Positions 5,595 to 8,546 of a stretch of 8,546 nucleotides of DNA are shown here, piece after piece (within the stretch, counting starts at the first letter, position 1; each line of letters opens with the position of its first letter). Source of the stretch: Bacillota bacterium (lineage in GTDB: Bacteria; Bacillota_H; UBA994; UBA5500); contig JAAYGE010000180.1 of the NCBI GenBank assembly GCA_012727835.1, positions 1-8,546 on the forward strand. Reading direction: 5' to 3'. The notes under the pieces are model-generated. The model saw only the letters and a program-made list of their open reading frames with translations, had not been told where the DNA came from and searched no databases. A program made the position numbers and the translations under genes.

Positions 5595-6359
5595 ATGCAA
5601 GAGATTATCAAGTTGGCTGGTGTAAGCAAGGTTTTTGTTTCCGAAAAGGGTCAGGAAGTGCTGGCCGTTGATAATGTGAGTATCGTGGTTAATGAATCTG
5701 AGTTCGTCTGCTTGTTGGGGCCTAGCGGCTCGGGCAAGTCCACCATCCTACGCATGTTAGCGGGCTTGACTCCGGTTACAGCTGGTAAGGTGGAAGTTTT
5801 GGGGCAAGAAGTAAGGTCACCGCGATCAGAGGCTAGCATGGTGCTGCAAGACTATTCTCTCTTACCTTGGAGGAGCGTAGTGGAGAACGTGGCCTTCGGG
5901 TTGGAGCTACGAAAAGTTCCTAAGGAAGAGAGGCTACGCATCGCCCATGAGATGGTGGAATTGGTGGGTTTGGGCGAGTTTGCTCATGCCTCGCCCTACG
6001 AGCTTTCCGGAGGTATGCAGCAGAGGGCTGCCATTGCCCGTGCCTTGGCCACCAATCCACGTATCCTCTATATGGACGAACCTTTTGGGGCTTTGGATGC
6101 TTTCACGCGGCGGCAAATGCAGCAGGAGCTGCTTTCCTTGTGGCTTAAGGATAAAAAGACAGTGGTGTTTGTTACCCATAGTGTGGAAGAGGCTGTCTAC
6201 CTGGCCACTCGTATTATCGTCATGAGTGCCAGACCGGGGCGGGTCATCGCTGATTTCCCCGTGGATATACCCTATCCACGACGCAGCAGCGACGTGGCTT
6301 TTGGCAAAATGGTGGATGACCTGATGCACATGCTCATGGAACTGGCATATGAGCGTTGA
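5595..6359 (+). CDS. ABC importer ATP-binding subunit, SsuB/TauB-like
   Basis: This 254-residue nucleotide-binding subunit powers the importer from the cytoplasmic side. All ABC motifs are intact: Walker A GPSGSGKST (42-50), Q-loop Gln85, signature LSGGMQQR (137-144), Walker B ILYMDEP (157-163), D-loop GALDA (165-169) and H-loop His195 in VTHSVEEA. The sequence PFGALDAFTRRQMQQELL is characteristic of the nitrate/sulfonate/taurine group. GGGGTGA lies 4 bases before the ATG. It is the last gene of the three-gene operon, with a strong terminator 8 bases after the stop. Confidence 0.95.
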   Translation: MQEIIKLAGVSKVFVSEKGQEVLAVDNVSIVVNESEFVCLLGPSGSGKSTILRMLAGLTPVTAGKVEVLGQEVRSPRSEASMVLQDYSLLPWRSVVENVAFGLELRKVPKEERLRIAHEMVELVGLGEFAHASPYELSGGMQQRAAIARALATNPRILYMDEPFGALDAFTRRQMQQELLSLWLKDKKTVVFVTHSVEEAVYLATRIIVMSARPGRVIADFPVDIPYPRRSSDVAFGKMVDDLMHMLMELAYER

Positions 6360-6367
6360 GCGGCTAC

Positions 6368-6402
6368 AAAAATGGACCAGGGGAGGCACTGGTCCATTTT
6401 TT
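6368..6402 (+). terminator. Rho-independent terminator of the ABC importer operon
   Basis: A perfect 13-bp inverted repeat (6368-6380 with 6389-6401) has an 8-base loop and a run of six T (6397-6402), partly paired to the A run of the 5' arm. Confidence 0.9.
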
Positions 6403-6433
6403 GTATTACTTCGGGGTATCCTAAAGGTGCCCT

Positions 6434-6438
6434 GGAGG
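6434..6438 (+). promoter_or_regulatory. Ribosome binding site deciding the DUF421 start
   Basis: GGAGG lies 8 bases before GTG at 6447. The in-frame ATG at 6441 is only 2 bases away, too close, and an in-frame ATG at 6372 lies inside the terminator stem. Confidence 0.7.
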
Positions 6439-6446
6439 TGATGCAA

Positions 6447-7181
6447 GTGAATGAAAGTCTGGTAGTTGTGGTGCGCGGAGTTATAGCCTTTGTTACCCTG
6501 CTGATTCTCACCCGGGTACTAGGCAAACAGCAGATTGCACAGCTGGATTTCTTTGAATACGTCTTGGGTATAACCATTGGTTCTATTGCATCTTCGCTTA
6601 CCATCGACCTCTCAATCAAAGCTTTCCCCCAGTGGGTGGGACTGGTGACGTGGATAGTGGCTGTAATAATATCCCAGCATGTAACTATTAGATGGCGAGT
6701 GGCAGCAAAGTATATAAATGGCGAGCCCACGATTATCATCATGGACGGTAAAATCATGGAAAAGACGATGCGCTCATTGCGTTATACCTTGACCGATTTA
6801 CTGGAGCAGTTGCGGCAGAAGGATGTTTTTGATCTCGAACAGGTGGCCTACGCTATAGTGGAAACCAGTGGTCAGCTGTCGGTGCTCCTTAAGCCCGACT
6901 ATCAAGCGGTGAGGCGGAGAGACCTTAATCTAGTGGGGCCTATCGAAAGAGTAAACATCGAGCTTATCTTTGATGGAGTCCTGATTGAGCCGAACTTGCG
7001 ACAGGCGGGCGTGAGTAGCGATTGGCTCCGGCAACAGTTGCAAGGCAGGGGCATTAAAGACGTAAGCGAGGTTTTCCTCGCCACCATCGACGCCAATAAG
7101 CAGCTCTACGTGGACCTGTATAAGGATAAAATCGTCACCCTCATCGATGTGGACGACGAACCAGGGAAGCGGGTGAAATGA
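6447..7181 (+). CDS. DUF421 (YetF-family) membrane protein
   Basis: This 244-residue protein of the YetF/DUF421 family is widespread in spore-forming Bacillota; its biochemical role is not established. Two or three membrane helices occupy about residues 5-25, 37-55 and 63-80. The conserved block LTRVLGKQQIAQLDFFEYVLGITIGSIAS spans about 21-49 (its core is FFEYVLGITIGSIA). A cytoplasmic domain follows, with NGEPTIIIMDGKI (91-103), the helix RYTLTDLLEQLRQKDVFDL (112-130) and EQVAYAIVETSGQLSVLLKP (131-150). I chose GTG at 6447 because of the ribosome binding site and because relatives usually begin MNE. The 44-base gap after the importer terminator holds no convincing promoter, so expression may rely on read-through or an atypical promoter. 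The 3' end overlaps the next gene by 4 bp. Confidence 0.92.
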   Translation: MNESLVVVVRGVIAFVTLLILTRVLGKQQIAQLDFFEYVLGITIGSIASSLTIDLSIKAFPQWVGLVTWIVAVIISQHVTIRWRVAAKYINGEPTIIIMDGKIMEKTMRSLRYTLTDLLEQLRQKDVFDLEQVAYAIVETSGQLSVLLKPDYQAVRRRDLNLVGPIERVNIELIFDGVLIEPNLRQAGVSSDWLRQQLQGRGIKDVSEVFLATIDANKQLYVDLYKDKIVTLIDVDDEPGKRVK

Positions 7182-7546
7182 TGGAACGCTGGTTTAAGAC
7201 CCTATTGCCCCTAGTCGTCTTGTTGGCTTTTGTGATGCTCATGACCAGCGATTGGTATTGGAAAATACCGCGGGGCCCACATAACGACGTGGCGATGCAT
7301 ATAGAGCAGGTACGTACCGCCGTGTTAGCTGAAGATTGGCAGGAGGCCGAAGAGGCTTGGCGGCAGTTGGATGCGGCCTGGCGTTTCATGATTACGCGTT
7401 TGCAGTTTAGCGTGGAGCGCGACGAAATACGGGGTCTGACCCTCAGCCTAGCGCGGCTGCGGGGAGCGTTACAGGCAGCCGATAGAAGCGGGGCACTTGT
7501 TGAGCTGGCCGCTGCCGAAGAACATTGGCATGACTTAGGGAAATAA
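7178..7546 (+). CDS. DUF4363-like small membrane-anchored protein
   Basis: This 122-residue protein has one N-terminal hydrophobic helix (about 7-23, TLLPLVVLLAFVMLMTS). The rest is mostly helical and rich in Glu, Ala, Trp and Arg (about 38-118), with heptad-like patterns such as EDWQEAEEAWRQLDAAW. It is probably anchored with its helical domain outside the membrane. The pattern fits DUF4363 proteins, which often sit next to DUF421 genes in Clostridia; this is recalled family knowledge and the function is unknown. The start ATG overlaps the DUF421 stop (ATGA), so the two are translationally coupled and the products may act together. A second ATG at 7181 would shorten it by one residue. Confidence 0.8.
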   Translation: MMERWFKTLLPLVVLLAFVMLMTSDWYWKIPRGPHNDVAMHIEQVRTAVLAEDWQEAEEAWRQLDAAWRFMITRLQFSVERDEIRGLTLSLARLRGALQAADRSGALVELAAAEEHWHDLGK

Positions 7547-7590
7547 GGGCTTGGGGTAAGGCTGGCCATTGCTCAGGCCTTTGAGGAGGC

Positions 7591-7628
7591 AAAAAGGAGC
7601 CGAGGGCTTAGAAGACGCCCTCGGCTCC
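7591..7628 (-). terminator. Terminator of the prolyl oligopeptidase gene (between convergent genes)
   Basis: A perfect 12-bp GC-rich inverted repeat (7596-7607 with 7617-7628) has a 9-base loop. On the minus strand five T (7595-7591) follow directly. On the plus strand it is followed by AAAATTT, so it could act on the DUF421-DUF4363 transcript only weakly. Confidence 0.9.
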
Positions 7629-7650
7629 AAAATTTGCAGCTATCATGAAG

Positions 7651-8546
7651 CTATTCTACTCCTAGTTTGGCGCAGATAAAGGCTAGGATGTCAGCAAACT
7701 CGTCGATCTGTTTCCCGATGGGCTTGCCAGCGCCGTGGCCTGCTTTGCGTTCCACCAGTAGGTAGATGTCCTCCGGATTGCCGGCGGCCGATTGCAGAGC
7801 ACCATAGAATTTGAGCGAATGCATTGGCACAACCCGGTCGTCGGTTTCTGCCGTACGAATGAGGGTTGGCGGGTAGACCGTGGCGAACTTCACGTTATGA
7901 ATGGGTGAAAAACGATACATGAACCGGAAATGGTCGGCGTTAGCAATAGCGTTGCCGTATTCGCCGGTCCAATAGCGGCCCGCACTGAACAGATGATAGC
8001 GTAACATGTCGAGCACGCCTACCCAGCAAATAGCTGCCCCGTAGAGTTCGGGCCGCTGAGTAATGCAGGCTCCTACCAACAGACCACCGTTGCTGCGCCC
8101 CATAATGGCCAACTTCGGGGTGCAGGTATAACCTTCCGCAATAAGCCATTCAGCGGCGGCAATGAAGTCGTCGAACACGTTCTGTTTATTTTCCAGCATT
8201 CCCGCCCGGTGCCATTCCTCACCGTATTCACTTCCCCCCCGCAGGCAAGCTACCGCATACACGCCGCCCTTCTCCAGCCAAGCAATAATATGGGGTGAGA
8301 AGGCGGGCGTCATGCTGATGTTGTAACCGCCATAGCCATACAGCAGGGTGGGGTTATTACCATCCAGCTGCAATTCCTTCTTATAGGTTAAGAACAGCGG
8401 AATTCGGGTGCCATCTTTAGATGGATAGAATACTTGTTTAGTCTCAAATTGATTCGGGTCGAAAGTGATTGTCGGCTGGAAGAACTTTGTCAAGCTATTG
8501 TCAGCCAGTTCATAGCGGAAAATAGTGGTGGGGTAGAGATATGAAG
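7651..8546 (-). CDS. Prolyl oligopeptidase family serine peptidase (S9A), C-terminal part
   Basis: The alpha/beta-hydrolase catalytic domain of a prolyl oligopeptidase, a cytosolic-type enzyme that cleaves short peptides after proline. The frame is open to the right edge: before the internal TTG at 8493 it reads SYLYPTTIFRYELADNSL, which continues the conserved sequence, so the gene is 5'-truncated by the window and not by mutation. About 298 of the usual 690 or so residues are visible. Counting from the TTG codon, the nucleophile is Ser134 in GRSNGG, the acid is Asp218 in TAETDDRVVP and the base is His253 in KAGHGAGKP. Other landmarks are the GYGGY oxyanion region (53-57), LRGGSEYGEEWH (84-95) and the entry motif FYPSKDGTRIPLF (22-34). 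All catalytic residues are intact. The N-terminal propeller lies outside the window. Confidence 0.95.
   Translation of the reverse strand, partial: SYLYPTTIFRYELADNSLTKFFQPTITFDPNQFETKQVFYPSKDGTRIPLFLTYKKELQLDGNNPTLLYGYGGYNISMTPAFSPHIIAWLEKGGVYAVACLRGGSEYGEEWHRAGMLENKQNVFDDFIAAAEWLIAEGYTCTPKLAIMGRSNGGLLVGACITQRPELYGAAICWVGVLDMLRYHLFSAGRYWTGEYGNAIANADHFRFMYRFSPIHNVKFATVYPPTLIRTAETDDRVVPMHSLKFYGALQSAAGNPEDIYLLVERKAGHGAGKPIGKQIDEFADILAFICAKLGVE

Noticed and set aside
6372..6446. Longer DUF421 protein starting at the ATG at 6372
   Set aside because: This ATG lies inside the importer terminator stem, has no ribosome binding site, and adds 25 residues not typical of the family. GTG at 6447 with GGAGG 8 bases upstream fits better.
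5934..6757. Two overlapping minus-strand open frames opposite the ATPase and DUF421 genes
   Set aside because: They run antisense to clearly coding genes, cross the terminator, and have His/Pro/Ser-rich compositions typical of shadow frames.
7651..8493. Treating the peptidase as a complete gene starting at TTG 8493
   Set aside because: The frame stays open upstream with conserved prolyl oligopeptidase sequence to the window edge, so this TTG is an internal leucine codon.

Overview
The window looks like a chromosomal segment of an anaerobic Bacillota (Clostridia-type) bacterium. The evidence is strong AGGAGG-type ribosome binding sites, frequent GTG and TTG starts, a DUF421-DUF4363 gene pair, a lipoprotein-anchored ABC binding protein, and an oxygen-sensitive-type iron-sulfur reductase with its ATPase activator. 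I see no tRNA, rRNA, CRISPR array, insertion sequence or phage gene. The species cannot be named from the sequence.

Left part (1-1383): the 3' end of a rightward gene may run in from the left edge and stops at a strong terminator. Two leftward genes follow: an unrecognised four-helix membrane protein (104-580) and a YfcE/MJ0936-type metallophosphoesterase (723-1208). Each has its own ribosome binding site, and a terminator separates them.

Centre (1384-6402): this is the most interesting block. Leftward lies a two-gene operon for a YjiM-like double-cubane-cluster reductase (2148-3269) and its BadF/HgdC-type ATP-driven electron activator (1384-2145). Divergent from it, across a 242-bp AT-rich control region, is a complete NitT/TauT/SsuABC-like importer: lipoprotein binding protein, permease and ATPase, closed by a terminator at 6368-6402. 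The control region holds one good promoter for each direction. A perfect TGTTA-N6-TAACA inverted repeat of CRP/FNR-site shape overlaps the rightward -35 box, and a separate 9-bp inverted repeat flanks the leftward promoter. The layout suggests, but does not prove, that the importer supplies a small molecule that the reductase acts on. The binding protein has a vicinal Cys-Cys pair, and the permease has what looks like an extra segment after its conserved WFG motif.

Right part (6403-8546): a rightward pair encodes a YetF-family DUF421 membrane protein (true start probably GTG at 6447) and a DUF4363-like small anchored protein with a 4-bp ATGA overlap. Convergent with it is the C-terminal catalytic domain of a prolyl oligopeptidase (S9A). 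Its reading frame stays open to the right edge, so its N-terminal propeller lies outside the window.
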